Assembly: GCA_037893245.1 (NCBI GenBank) | Contig: JBAIAA010000781.1 | Location: 496,001 to 560,000, forward strand | Direction of reading: 5' to 3' | Origin: Crossaster papposus | Taxonomy: Eukaryota; Echinodermata; Asteroidea; Velatida; Solasteridae | DNA length: 64,000 bases | Shown: positions 22,391 to 32,830 of the stretch, piece after piece | Layout: each line of letters opens with the position of its first letter | How positions within the stretch are numbered: the first letter of the stretch is position 1 | Notes under the pieces: generated by a model | Databases searched by the model: none | The model's input: only the letters and a program-made list of their open reading frames with translations | Told to the model about the DNA's origin: nothing | Made by a program: the position numbers and the translations under genes

Positions 22391-22907
22391 TTGTTAATAG
22401 ACCGTGGTCTAATTTTGTTTATATTTCACTGCACAATGAACTGAGCGTGCAGCTGCCTCACACTCACATGCCAAGTTTCATCAATTTCATCCAACAAAGT
22501 CAATTTTCTCAGAAATACAATAAGTGCACCCAATATTTCTGGCTATTCAAATTTCATAAATGTGGGGCTAAACATTAAGATTTTGTACTAAGCACCTGTT
22601 TATTGTTTCATCACATTACCATTCCAAATTCCGTTCTGATAGCCGAGAGAAAGTCAACATGTGGATTGGTCTGATGGGAAACAACACCATCCTTGGACTA
22701 TTGTTTTTTTACAAGTAAAATAAATGGTGTGTCATTTTTTTTTTTATTCAGCCTATACTTTGTTCTTACAAAATATACATTTTTGGGGATGCGAGTAGCA
22801 AGGTGGGGGTACCTTGAGAGATTGGTGAATTATAGTACCTTGCTGCCACCTTGGATGCTTACACCCCGGTCTTATAATACTTCTGAGACACCCCACTTCC
22901 AAGTACA

Positions 22908-23270
22908 AGTGGAGTGTCGTGGCCGAGTGGTTAAGAGCGTGTGTTTTCTGTTCCACAGAGCGTGAGTTCGAATCCCGGCCGTCGACACGTGTGTCCTTAA
23001 GCAAGGCAATTAAACCACTATTGCTTCGTCCTTCGGATGGGACGTAAAGCCGTTGTTGGTCCCGTGTGTGTGTGTGTATTGTGTATATATTGAACCAGGA
23101 CAAGCACGTAAAAGAACCCAGTTACGCTTATCGCTAAGAGAAGGGGTTCGCCCCGGTGTTTCTGGCATTCCGTTCATCCTCCTACTCGGGTTTTTTCAGG
23201 CTTACGAGCTACAGTGCCTTGGGCGCTTTTGAGGAATCCTCGGTTTCATTGCCGAAAAAAAGAAATAATA
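22908..23270 (+). mobile_element. tRNA-derived SINE, near complete
   Basis: The head has A box GTGGCCGAGTGGTTAAGAG and B box GAGTTCGAATCCCGGCC, as in a tRNA with a long variable arm. The middle has a GTGTGTGTGTATTGTGTATA stretch. The tail CAGGCTTACGAGCTACAGTG, then CCTCGGTTTCATTGCC and AAGAAATAATAA, matches the tail of 3550-3985. Confidence 0.85.
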
Positions 23271-23448
23271 ACAAGTGCCAAACCTTTCCCTTTTTAGAGT
23301 TGAAACAAGCTAAAACAATAAGCTTCTTAGTTTTCGAACTTGGCTCCCAGACAAAATGGGCCACTGGACTAAGATACGGTACAAGTTCCCAAAAACAGTT
23401 TCTGAAAATTTGGTATCCATGATCTCTCTTCTGAAGAGCGAGCACTGT

Positions 23449-26400
23449 TTATGATATCAGGGGTGGTAGTTGATCCTTGACGTCGCGTTCCCGTGACGAC
23501 ACCCAACGTTTCATCAGTATCTCCTGAACCTTGAATTGTGGGATGCAACGCGGCGATTGCATGTCGCGGTCGCCGAGATTGGACGGGCGAATCACGTAAC
23601 AAAACACCACTTCCTAAATATAAAGAGAACCGGGGAACAAAATGTTCTAAAATTTTGATGGAACAGTCGTAACCACTACCATAATGTACACATACACCCA
23701 ACCAACGCCCAACGCCCAACGCCCAACGCCCCCCCCCCCCCCCCCCCCCCCCTCCCCCCCGCCAAAACAAAAACTTTCACAGCAAATTTTTTGCGACGTC
23801 AAATTTGCGTCGCTTTCGTTTTCGCATAAAAAGTCTTTAAAAACCGGCCTTTCAGTTTTGTGGCGAACGTGAGACGCACAATTGTGGACAAACCTTTGCC
23901 ACCGTCTCTGTGATCCGGTCCATACCAGAGACAGCCGGCCAGGTCAGGGCGGGACTGGTATCGGAACTATCCCATGATCCCTCAGTCACCATCCGGACAA
24001 TGACGGAATAGCTGCCATGGTAGAACGGAGGCCCGTGCTTGTAAAGAACTAAATTCAAAAAGTAAAAATATTAGACAATTTGTAAAAATAATGAAAAATA
24101 AAGTAGTGCGTCAAATGTACCGTTTCCAAAACCGACGATTAACAGGTAGATTTAAACTCTCATTAAATTTCCTCCAATTTGTTCATTGGCGGATCAGTAA
24201 TACAAGTAAAGGCTAAACTCTATTGGTTGAAGGCACATGGGTACGACCTAGTGCCTTAAGCCCTGTTCGCACTTGACTTTTTTTGATAAAACTTACCGAG
24301 ACGATGGGTACTTTTCCCATTTTAAGTCCAGTGCGGACAGCATAGGACGTTTTCCTCTCAGTTACTTTTCCCGAGTCCAGTGGTTACTTTTACCGGCCAA
24401 CTGCTGCCCGGGAAAACTTCCCAGGTAACTTTTCCCTAGACGATAAGTCCAGTGCGAACAGCGCCAGTCGGTAAAAGCGGCTTAGGAAAACGTACATCCG
24501 GCCCCCTAGTGCGATTTCATGCTACACAAGACACCGCGCATGCGCTCTTTGCATTGTTTACGTGCGCGCGCTGATGCATGCACATCGCATTGTAATCACA
24601 TTCGCCTTCATGAGTCATTATAATGACAGCTCGGCTACTTCTCCCGCAATCTCGGTAAAATTTTCCCGTGCCAAACCTGCCAAAACCTGCAGTTGGAGTT
24701 TAATGGGTTTGGGTAGTTAGGGTTAAATAGGTAAGAGTGGTTTTCTCACCGTAGTGAGCCCCATATTTGAGGCCATCTCGCGGAACCCAGCCCTTACTAC
24801 GGTAGTAATGATAGGCAACGTAGCTCGCCACAAAGTTCCTCTGTCTAGAGCAAAAAGCTCGCCACATCTCCGTCAAATCTAGGGCTTTCTGTAAACATGA
24901 TAATCAATAAATTTGACTAGAGGTCTTGAACAAAATAGTAGAGTTTTGCTGCGTTCCAATCGCGTCGTGTTTATCGTGTTCACGAGTTCACGAGTCGTAT
25001 AATGGCATTCTAATCGCCTGGTAACTCGTGTTCACCAGTGGTGAACTCGAGGTGGAATTTTTGTTCTTCATGTTCACTACTTCATAAACGAATGAAATAC
25101 TCGCGCATGCGTGTTGGTTCACGTACGAGTTCTTGCGCGATAAAGAATGTCCTTACCGCACGACTAACTCGACTGTGCGCGTGCGTCTTGGTGAGTAGCG
25201 TTTGAAATGCAACCTACTCGTAAACGTGGAAAAATTCACGGTGAACACGATAAACACGACGCGATTGGAAATTGGAATGCAGCATTTGTCCAAAGACAAT
25301 ACAGAAGGGTGTTATTCCAAATATTCATTCATCCGATCGGCACACTTAGAAATGACATCACGCGCACGCTATAGATTACTCCAGTCATGGAGTGCGTGCA
25401 CAAACAAACACACGCGACCTCTGGTCATTTTGGCTGTCACCGATTGGTTGTGTGGTACCATGTGACAGGATCTCATGAATATGTTGAGGCATTCGGGCAC
25501 AAAAAAAAAAATTGTTAATAACAATCTTGCACTTCAAACCAACAGAAAATGCCAGATTTTCAAATCTCTTTACCTTGTTTTCGTCCAGGACCGTTAGGCA
25601 TCCAAGTCCATACGAAAGAAAAAACGCCTGAAATCAGAAGAACAAAATCCACACATTCAGCAGTGGGTTTTGTCAGGTTTTGGCTGATATTGTACCAAAC
25701 GCTATGAATATGTTGTTGAATATATAGCGCAATCATTTTGTCGGATGCCTACAATCGTTAATTTACTTTCAAATAAGTAAAATACTTCTTAATAATTCGA
25801 TAGTAATTTTTTCTCGATATCTGCAAATTATATTCTACCTTTATATTTGCACGCTTAATACAAAGAACGGACGTTGATTACGGAGTGAGGCTCCGTTGAA
25901 CGTTGAGCGTTATTTGTAGCAATTACCTCTTCCAGTTTAAGCTGCAAGTATTCATGAATCGGGTATGGATCCTCATTCCTTACAAATCCTTGATCCTGTA
26001 AGGAAAAAAGTAGTTCCTTAAATCTACCAAGATCCCAGAACTTTCTTTTACTATAGTTAGTTTAATTGGAAGCCTTACTATGCAAACCAATAGGTACTAA
26101 GTCAGGCCAGGCAAGTATTTATCCTTTCAAGAGAAGTAATTGTAGAAAACTCTCTTGCTTAGGGACATTTGTGACCCACTCCCAAAAAAGGGGTATCATG
26201 TTGCAAAAAGATTTGAGTTGAAGTCAAATTCTGAAAAATTCCTGTTTTGAGAAAACAATTGTTCCCAGACAGTTTAAAACTTGGCTGTTGAAAACGTTTT
26301 GAAATATGACAAATATGTATCATATTCTCCTTTATTATAGATGCGAGGAACAAATCATGGGGTGTGAGAACATCACCTTAAACAGCCAAAGAACAACATA

Positions 26401-29400
26401 CAACAACACCATCTTAAGTGCTTACCTCCGTTTCCTCTTTTGACCCTACCCCCTCCGCATCTGGCAAGGTGACATCATCGGTTCTTGTTGTGACATCATC
26501 GGTTCTTGTTGCGACATCATCGGTTCTTGTTGCGACATCATCGGTTCTTGTTGTGACATCATCGGTTCTTGTTGTGACATCATCGGTTCTTGTTGTGACA
26601 TCATCGGTTCTTGTTGTGACATCATCGGTTCTTGTTGTGACATCATCGGTTCTTGTTGTGACATCATCGGTTCTTGTTGTGACACCATCGGTTCTTGTTG
26701 AGACATCATCGGTTCTTGTTGAGACATCATCGGTTCTTTTTGAGACATCATCGGTTCTTGTTGAGACATCATCGGTTCTTGTTGTGACATCATCGGTTCT
26801 TGTTGTGGCATTATCGGTTCTTGTTGTGACATTATCGGTTCTTGTTGTGACATTATCGGTTCTTGTTGTGACATTATCGGTTCTTGTTGTGACATTATCG
26901 GTTCTTGTTGTGACATCATCGGTTCTTGTTGTGACATCATCGGTTCTTGTTGTGACACCATCGGTTCTTGTTGTGACACCATCGGTTCTTGTTGTGACAT
27001 CATCGGTTCTTGTTGTGACATCATCGGTTCTTGTTGTGACATCATCGGTTCTTGTTGTGACATCATCGGTTCTTGTTGTGACATCATCGGTTCTTGTCGA
27101 GACATCAACAGTTCTTGTGACATCATCATTTCTACATGTAGGTGTGACACCATCAGTTCTTGAGGTGACACCATCAGTTCTTGAGGTGACACCATCAGTT
27201 CTTGAGGTGACACCATCAGTTCTTGAGGTGACACCATCAGTTCTTGAGGTGACACCATCAGTTCTTGAGGTGACACCATCAGTTCTTAAGGTGACACCAT
27301 CAGTTCTTGAGGTGACACCATCAGTTCTTAAGGTGACACCATCAGTTCTTGAGGTGACACCATCAGTTCTTGAAGTGACATCTGTTCTTGGAGTGACATC
27401 ATCGATTCTTGATGTGGCACTATCAGTTCTAGTGTTGATATAACCAGTTCTAGCTCCGACATCGGTTTTTGTTGCGACATCCTCACATCTTAATGTGATA
27501 CCGTCAGTTCTAGCTCTGACATCACCAGTTGTTGGCATGACAATGCCGGCTCCTGTCTTGACGTCACCAGTTCCTGCCGTGACATCATCACTTTGTGTGC
27601 ATTCAATCTCCTCTTCTGGATTTCTTGAGCTTTCCAGTGGAATTCTCTTATCTCCGTTATTCTCCGAAGAATTAGGCAAGTCGTGGACCGATGTTGAGGT
27701 GTCTTCATCTTCGTCCGAGGCCAGATTTCTAGCCTGTCTGACTAACTGCTGGGACCAACTCAGGTGCCGCTCGTACCTTTAAAGCAAAGCAGAGATTGTG
27801 TAAAATACAGGATTACGAGAAGTGATTGATTAGTTTGTGGCCTCGGGTGAAAAGAGCAAGTGATTTAGCATGTGCCCTGCCATGCAGTAAACTGCCCTCG
27901 TAGAGGAAGGGTTAAACTTTAATTGTTGAAACGATTTTTACCTGTTTTTTCTGACTTGTTGAAACCGCTGTTGTTGAAACCTTCTTTCTTTTGGAGGTAC
28001 TAAACAAAAACAAAACAAATCAGAGCAACAACGAGTGGATAAATTCTACGTTTTGTTGGAGTATTTCTCTCAGTGTGAAATGTGATCAACAAAAAAGCAT
28101 TTCGCCCGGGCCATAAATTTCCCGGTCTAAATTTATTAGTCTAAAAACCTGCAGTTGAGCGCCACGCGTTGCCGATCGCCGAATGAGTCAAGTGCAGTGC
28201 GCAAGTTTTAACTTGCGTGCACACAACTTGCAGCTCACAAATTGAGTGCGCACAAGTTGAATCTTGCGCACGGTATCAAAATTACGCTCGACAAAGCCAA
28301 GTTATTATGTTTGTTGCGACTTACAGTTCTTTTTACGCAGTCCTTGGTATGAGTTCAAGAAGACGCTGTGCTCTGGCTTGCTTTTTGACAGCATTCCCTT
28401 GCCGAAGAAACCCTGCAACACAGGGAAAAAGAGCTTCCGGCATCATCCATGGTTGGACTTCATGATCGACAAAATCTAAATGGATTCCTCCCAGCAGTGC
28501 AGTGCTTCTAAGCACTTATATTTAGTGCTCAACTTAACTTAAGTGTTCAAAGCAATGACTGTTACTTATACGCAAAACAATCTCGTCATAAACATTCCTA
28601 CGCAACAGCAGTTCAATCTGTCTGCGTGTTTTATCAGGCGCGTGCACACAGACACAGTGACGCAGTTTTCAAGCCCAAGTTAGTGCAAAGAAAATATCTT
28701 AACCCTAACCCTCCGGGGTATTTTGGCTAGAAACCCTGCCAGACGCAACAGATTGCATACTTTGTCCCATTGACTTGTGTGCAGAGTGCAGCAAGGTCAA
28801 GCAGTCACCACAGATGCACTGTGCTGGGTCTGGCAGGGTTAGGGTTAATAATGTCTTAAAGGGATCGTATACGTTTGGTAATTACTTCAAAAATTAATGG
28901 CAATAAAAACTTACTTGGTAAGAAGTACAGCAGCTTTGGATAGTATAATGCATTTTTAGAAACTTTTCACTTCGAAGTACTGCGGTTATGGAAAAAGATA
29001 TCACTTTTTATCCCCAAAAATTTGAATCTGAGAAGCGTTACTGCAGTGTGACATTTCTCAGATTGTGTATTCCAATGCAGATTATTCTTCCTGCGTGGAC
29101 ATAACCGCTCCAGGATTTCGGCAATATCTCAAAATCGCTACCACCTTTTGAAATGAAACTTGTACAGGTTAGTTTTATGGTATATATCTATAACTATATA
29201 GGATTGAAACAAACAGTGGGTTTCAATTACCAAACGTATACGATCCCTTTAAACCAGTTGGTGATTGGGTTTAAATATCCACAAATCCTTCGTCTTGTGC
29301 GTCATATATTTAGTAACGCTGTTATTTACCAACTTACCATCTTATACAGGAATATCACATCTCCTTGTTGCTGAACAAGAACACAGTTTTCCTGGAGTAG

Positions 29401-29535
29401 GCCGGTGTAGTAGAACCATCGTTTACTAGAGGCTGGTTTCTTAGTGACAGACTCAATGGGGACAGGGAAGGGGGGGTCCAGTTGCTGGTATATGCGGCGT
29501 TTGCGTCGGGGCGGTTTTAGCCCGGACATAGACAT
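23449..29535 (-). CDS. TSEN2: tRNA-splicing endonuclease catalytic subunit Sen2, 9 exons
   Basis: TSEN2 cuts the 5' splice site of intron-containing pre-tRNAs in the TSEN complex (family knowledge). Exons in coding order: 29535-29338, 28412-28325, 27999-27942, 27776-26426, 25995-25927, 25627-25574, 24888-24750, 24048-23894, 23613-23449. All phases agree, giving 758 residues. Landmarks: PPRRKRRIY near the start, GFFGKGMLSKSKPEH (67-81), PYPIHEYLQLKLEE, AFFLSYGLGCLTV, YHYYRSKGWVPRDGLKYG, and VLYKHGPPFYHGSYSVI. The catalytic triad is Tyr655, His663 and Lys704 (Lys is the last codon of exon 8); the end is VQEILMKRWVSSRERD. Human TSEN2 is about 465 residues; the excess is a (T-R-T-D-D-V-T)n block in exon 4 (about residues 185-555). 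Start: first Met, matching the position of the human N terminus. Confidence 0.95.
23726..23760 (+). repeat. Poly-C run in the last TSEN2 intron
   Basis: About 30 C residues with one T (G run on the coding strand), preceded by CCAACGCCCAACGCCCAACG. Confidence 0.95.
24256..24500. mobile_element. Probable MITE with GTTCGCACTTGAC end
   Basis: AAGCCCTGTTCGCACTTGAC at the left, with internal AAGTCCAGTGCGGACAG and AAGTCCAGTGCGAACAGCG near 24335 and 24446. These are inverse-like to the end. The right boundary is uncertain. Intronic in TSEN2. Confidence 0.5.
24664..24728. mobile_element. Family T end fragment
   Basis: CCAAACCTGCCAAAACCTGC through GGGTTTGGGTAGTTAGGGTTAA matches the right end of the element at 58735-59213. 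The left part is missing. Confidence 0.65.
24950..25283. mobile_element. MITE with about 40-bp inverted ends (family J)
   Basis: GCGTTCCAATCGCGTCGTG then TTTATCGTGTTCAC at the left, and GTGAACACGATAAACACG then ACGCGATTGGAA at the right. CpG-rich interior with ACTCGTGTTCACC words. Intronic in TSEN2. Confidence 0.8.
26160..26370. other. Possible decayed TGTGACC element
   Basis: TTTGTGACCCACTCCCAAAA at 26168 resembles the terminus of families C/E; a convincing partner end was not found. Confidence 0.3.
26460..27440 (-). repeat. 21-bp coding minisatellite within TSEN2 exon 4
   Basis: Block one (26460-27110) repeats TGACATCATCGGTTCTTGT with two more bases, about 31 copies; block two (27140-27375) repeats a TGACACCATCAGTTCTTGA type, about 11 copies; decayed units continue to about 27590. 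The period is exactly seven codons, so the TSEN2 frame stays open; one other minus frame and one plus frame are also open by the same arithmetic. Confidence 0.96.
28703..28844. mobile_element. Family T MITE in TSEN2 intron 1
   Basis: TTAA (28699-28702), CCCTAACCCT to AGGGTTAGGG, TTAA (28845-28848). The interior matches 11320-11461 closely. Confidence 0.88.
28858..29253. mobile_element. Short derivative of foldback family G
   Basis: GGGATCGTATACGTTTGG at the left and CCAAACGTATACGATCCC at the right. It has one full arm like 10341-10655 and a nearly complete loss of the other arm. Confidence 0.85.
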
Positions 29536-31542
29536 AGTCGGTTCACTACTGCCGAATAGAGTAAAGAATAGGCATGGAAAAACCCGAATCCCTGTAATAA
29601 ATTTGGGACTCTCCTAGTCCTACTTTGTACGAATCATTTTGGAATGATACATATAAAACAACATGAATATAGTTTCGCGATGGTACTAGCCAGAGACGTA
29701 GACGGAGCCTAAGCTGGGCTGGGGTTTGGAAAACGGCCAGGAATGCATAAAAATCAGAATGAAAATTCTACAACTACAACAAGATTTTGGTCGAGATTGC
29801 ACATTTGACTTCCTAAAATAGATCAGTTACTTACCGATTAATGTGATTAAATGTGAGATAAATGAATTACCATAAATAACTAATGAAATATAGGTCTACG
29901 AGAATTAATTGCAGCCGTGCTCTGCGATCTTTAATTTGGTGGGTAAATAGTTAGCGCCCTCAAGAGGTAAACCTTTCAATACCGTCCTTATAAAGTTAAG
30001 GGGGCGTGGTCAACAAAGAGCTTCCAGAAAATAACTACTGTTTAGCAAACTACTTTACCTGCTAAGCAAATATCAGTTGGGAACCAGAAATAAATAATAT
30101 TTTTGCTGGTGACATAACCTTATCGGGCCAATTTGAATTTCTCTGCTGTGGCACACTATAGATAGCTCTATTGTTATTTTTATTGGGTTTTTAGGTCGTA
30201 TTGGTTCGGAGAGTAAAATTAAAATGATTAATTTATCAGTCAGACTGCTGAAATTAAACAATAAAGGTCACTTAACTGGGCCGGGGAAAACAAATTGACC
30301 ACAGTTACTGATAATACTTCGATTATCTTGATCGGCCTGATTATATTTAACCAGTATATAATTAATTGTGAATAAGATTAAAACTGCTGCAAACTGCTTA
30401 CTGGCTGAAATATGACAGGGGGGGGGGGGGTTCTTATGTCTCATATTGCGCTTCAAATGCATGAATATATCCTGGATATATCATTTTGACGCATTTTCCA
30501 GTAAATTGTTCGCATACAAAATGTCGCAAATACAAAAAATCTACAGGACAACACGGCCAGAAATGTTTTTTTTGAAATTCATACATGGGCCAAAACTACA
30601 TTTTATTTGGTCGAGAGCTATTACAAAAAGGCATAATGTATTACAACCAGATAAATTGTATTACACAATACAAAGTTTAACAACAGTTTACACAGTTTGA
30701 TAATTCTTTAATTAAGACAAAACTCTCTCGGCAAATGACAGTGGTAAATAAAGAGTTATCGGTCGAAGTGTTGGACCTATATTGGGCCGTTTTCAAATCC
30801 AAGCTTAGGTTCGTGTTCTCCATCACCATTGCTAATTAACTGCGCCAACGAAGCCAAAACTAGACGGACACGAAGCTGGTGTTTGGAAAACGGCCCATAA
30901 TTCCACCCGCCGCCGTGCAAAAGCTCATTTTTTCGCCCTACTTTGACCCACGGAACGAAAGCAATTATTTCAACTTTAGAGCGAGAAAACAAAAGAAAAA
31001 GTATTTTGCAGACAACTCCGGAATAATAATTCTCAATTATACTACAGTGTTTTAATAGAATTCAACAATGTCAATGAACAACATGAAATTCACACAATTT
31101 TCCAAAACCCAATATCATTAATTGTAATGGCAATATTAATTTCGGCGCGCACACGCGAGTTGGAAAACAAAACAACTAGCTTGATATAATCACACTTGTT
31201 GTGTGAAGGACATAATAGGTTTTTTTCGCTGAACTCAGACACAAGTGTACAATAATTTTATGCACATTGCCCAAATTGTGTCAGATGAAATTACCGCGCA
31301 AAATGTTGATTTAATTAAGCAGCTTTTCCCCAATTTAAAGAGCTTTCCGTACACGCTTTTTTTTCTTCTAATCGTTCGATACTTTATAAATATAAAATGA
31401 CAATAGGGTCGAGGCTGTTTTGAGCTATGCCAAATATTATTACAGTCATGTGTTCGATTTATTACTCTACGTTGCACATATTGCAATATATTTACATCAA
31501 TCACAAATCTAAATAATGTCGTAGATGTACTTAATCCGATGA
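29536..31542. other. Intergenic region upstream of TSEN2
   Basis: No coding exon seen. It holds a 13-bp G run at 30419 and the small element at 30783. The part nearest 29535 should contain the TSEN2 promoter and 5' UTR, but no clear TATA or CpG feature marks it. A TTTATT at about 31459 (AATAAA on the minus strand) could end the transcript of the 31543-32754 frame. Confidence 0.4.
30783..30898. mobile_element. Short element with GGGCCGTTTTC ends
   Basis: GGGCCGTTTTCAAATCC at the left and GGAAAACGGCCC at the right are inverse. GTTTGGAAAACGGCC also occurs near 29727, and related words lie at 36070-36740. Confidence 0.65.
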
Positions 31543-32754
31543 TTAGTTCCGGTCTTTGTGGATTATCCGAATAGCCGTTTCGGTGCTGCTTCGGCTTAAA
31601 GGTTCCAACTGACCGGCTCTTAAATCCACAGATTTGTCTGTTTGCCCGTCCATGCCTCTTTTGACCCCTTCCAACCAGCTAAGAATTCTTTGTCGTTCCA
31701 TGATGTCCTCCATTTCTCCGGTGTCGTTTTTGGTTACCGACTCCAGAGAAGCACTGCTCAGCCGGGACAAGCGGTTGAGCCTTGTGCCGGCATGCGCGGT
31801 CTTTTGCCCGTTAGGCTTCCTGCTAGGCACGGTCGACATTAGCTCTCCAATCTCTCTTCGGCTTCGTGAGGTGGATGGGGCAGCTTTCGCCTGCTGTTGC
31901 GGTCGAGGTTCGATGTGGATCCTCGATTTGGGTTGGAGCCCAAGTTGCGACGGTGTTATATTCAGAACTCCCTCGCTGGCGCGCCGCCGCTCCGAGAACA
32001 CGAGACGGTTCGGCGACTGGCAAGATCGTCGTCGAAGCAAACTTGGATGGACATCCGTGATGTCGTTTAAGGGCCCGCCATGTGTCCTCCCTGTAGGTTC
32101 CGGGTTTGATGGAAGTCTGTGTTTATCCTCGCTGAGATTCATGTGCAAGTGATGAGAGGTTCCAGCCGGTTTGTCCTTCAAGGGGTGATGGAGGAGACAC
32201 GGCGAAGGGGGTCGCGGGGAGAGAGGCCGGCTGATCCCCGACAACGACCCTCCCTGGTTGCCGTGGCTCAGCGGGCCGTGCAGGCGCGGTACCGGGTGCA
32301 GCCCGGCGTCGGCCGCCAGCAGCGCCGGTAGCATCTTCTCGGAGTCCGCGGCCCGGAAGCAGAGTCCGGGCCCGCCGGTACGATCCAGTACGAGCAGCGG
32401 GCTACTGGAGCGGGCAGACCGAAGACTCGGGCCCGTGCCTCCACCAGGTGCTGCTAGTCCCTGCTTGGCGGCCGAATCCGAGTCGTAGTCCCAGGATATG
32501 GGCGGTAGCAGACGCGCCACGTCCGGTACACTCCCGCTCAGTCTACCGGCCGCTGGGTCATGTTTTCCTCTCGTCAACACCCGGTGTACATTACCGTCCG
32601 ATCGCCCGTCGATTGATACAATCAACTCGACCTCGACCGCCACACCACCGGCACCTCTCAAACCGCCAGTGTCGGTATTTTTGTAGTTATGATCACAAAT
32701 AGCTGGAGTCCCACTTCCATCTGATTGGCTATCTGTTTCTGACGTCATCACCAT
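31543..32754 (-). CDS. Hypothetical protein, single long exon, 403 aa
   Basis: I do not recognise this protein. The frame is open for 1212 bp in GC-rich sequence while the flanks are AT-rich, which favours coding. It begins MVMTSETDSQSDGSG and is rich in Ser, Arg, Pro and Gly, with no signal peptide or membrane segment. A more ordered C-terminal stretch reads MEDIMERQRILSWLEGVKRG (about residues 350-370), then ETAIRIIHKDRN at the end. Basic-Ser sites (RRRSCQSP, ERRRASEG) could be kinase targets. The start is the first Met after stops; a later Met (codon 3) is equally possible. It may be one exon of a larger gene. The antisense strand also has open frames up to 172 codons, a normal by-product of GC-rich codons. 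Confidence 0.5.
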   Translation of the reverse strand: MVMTSETDSQSDGSGTPAICDHNYKNTDTGGLRGAGGVAVEVELIVSIDGRSDGNVHRVLTRGKHDPAAGRLSGSVPDVARLLPPISWDYDSDSAAKQGLAAPGGGTGPSLRSARSSSPLLVLDRTGGPGLCFRAADSEKMLPALLAADAGLHPVPRLHGPLSHGNQGGSLSGISRPLSPRPPSPCLLHHPLKDKPAGTSHHLHMNLSEDKHRLPSNPEPTGRTHGGPLNDITDVHPSLLRRRSCQSPNRLVFSERRRASEGVLNITPSQLGLQPKSRIHIEPRPQQQAKAAPSTSRSRREIGELMSTVPSRKPNGQKTAHAGTRLNRLSRLSSASLESVTKNDTGEMEDIMERQRILSWLEGVKRGMDGQTDKSVDLRAGQLEPLSRSSTETAIRIIHKDRN

Positions 32755-32830
32755 ATCGCGATCACAGGATGCATGAAGGAGGGACTTTCACTGTATAACG
32801 CCACGCATGGCGAGCCAATAATGAAGAACT
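32755..32830 (-). promoter_or_regulatory. Candidate promoter of the 31543-32754 frame
   Basis: On the minus strand an ATTGGCT (inverse CCAAT box) lies at about 32813 and a GTTATACAG at about 32797. A perfect CRE palindrome TGACGTCA sits at 32740-32747 just inside the frame. Suggestive only. Confidence 0.3.

Noticed and set aside
23369-23770. 133-codon minus frame with a poly-glycine start
   Set aside because: It overlaps the last TSEN2 exon in another frame; the Gly run is the poly-C tract.
23852-23893. TSEN2 ending with the frame CPQLCVSRSPQN
   Set aside because: The Lys704 codon is followed by GTTTGT, and an in-phase exon at 23613-23449 restores the conserved C terminus.
28217-28479. Plus-strand frames over 28217-28479
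   Set aside because: They are antisense to TSEN2 exon 2 and its flank; the minus strand carries the conserved GFFGKGMLSKSKPEH.
31634-32702. Plus-strand frames up to 172 codons
   Set aside because: Shadow frames of the GC-rich minus-strand frame; composition and length favour the minus strand.
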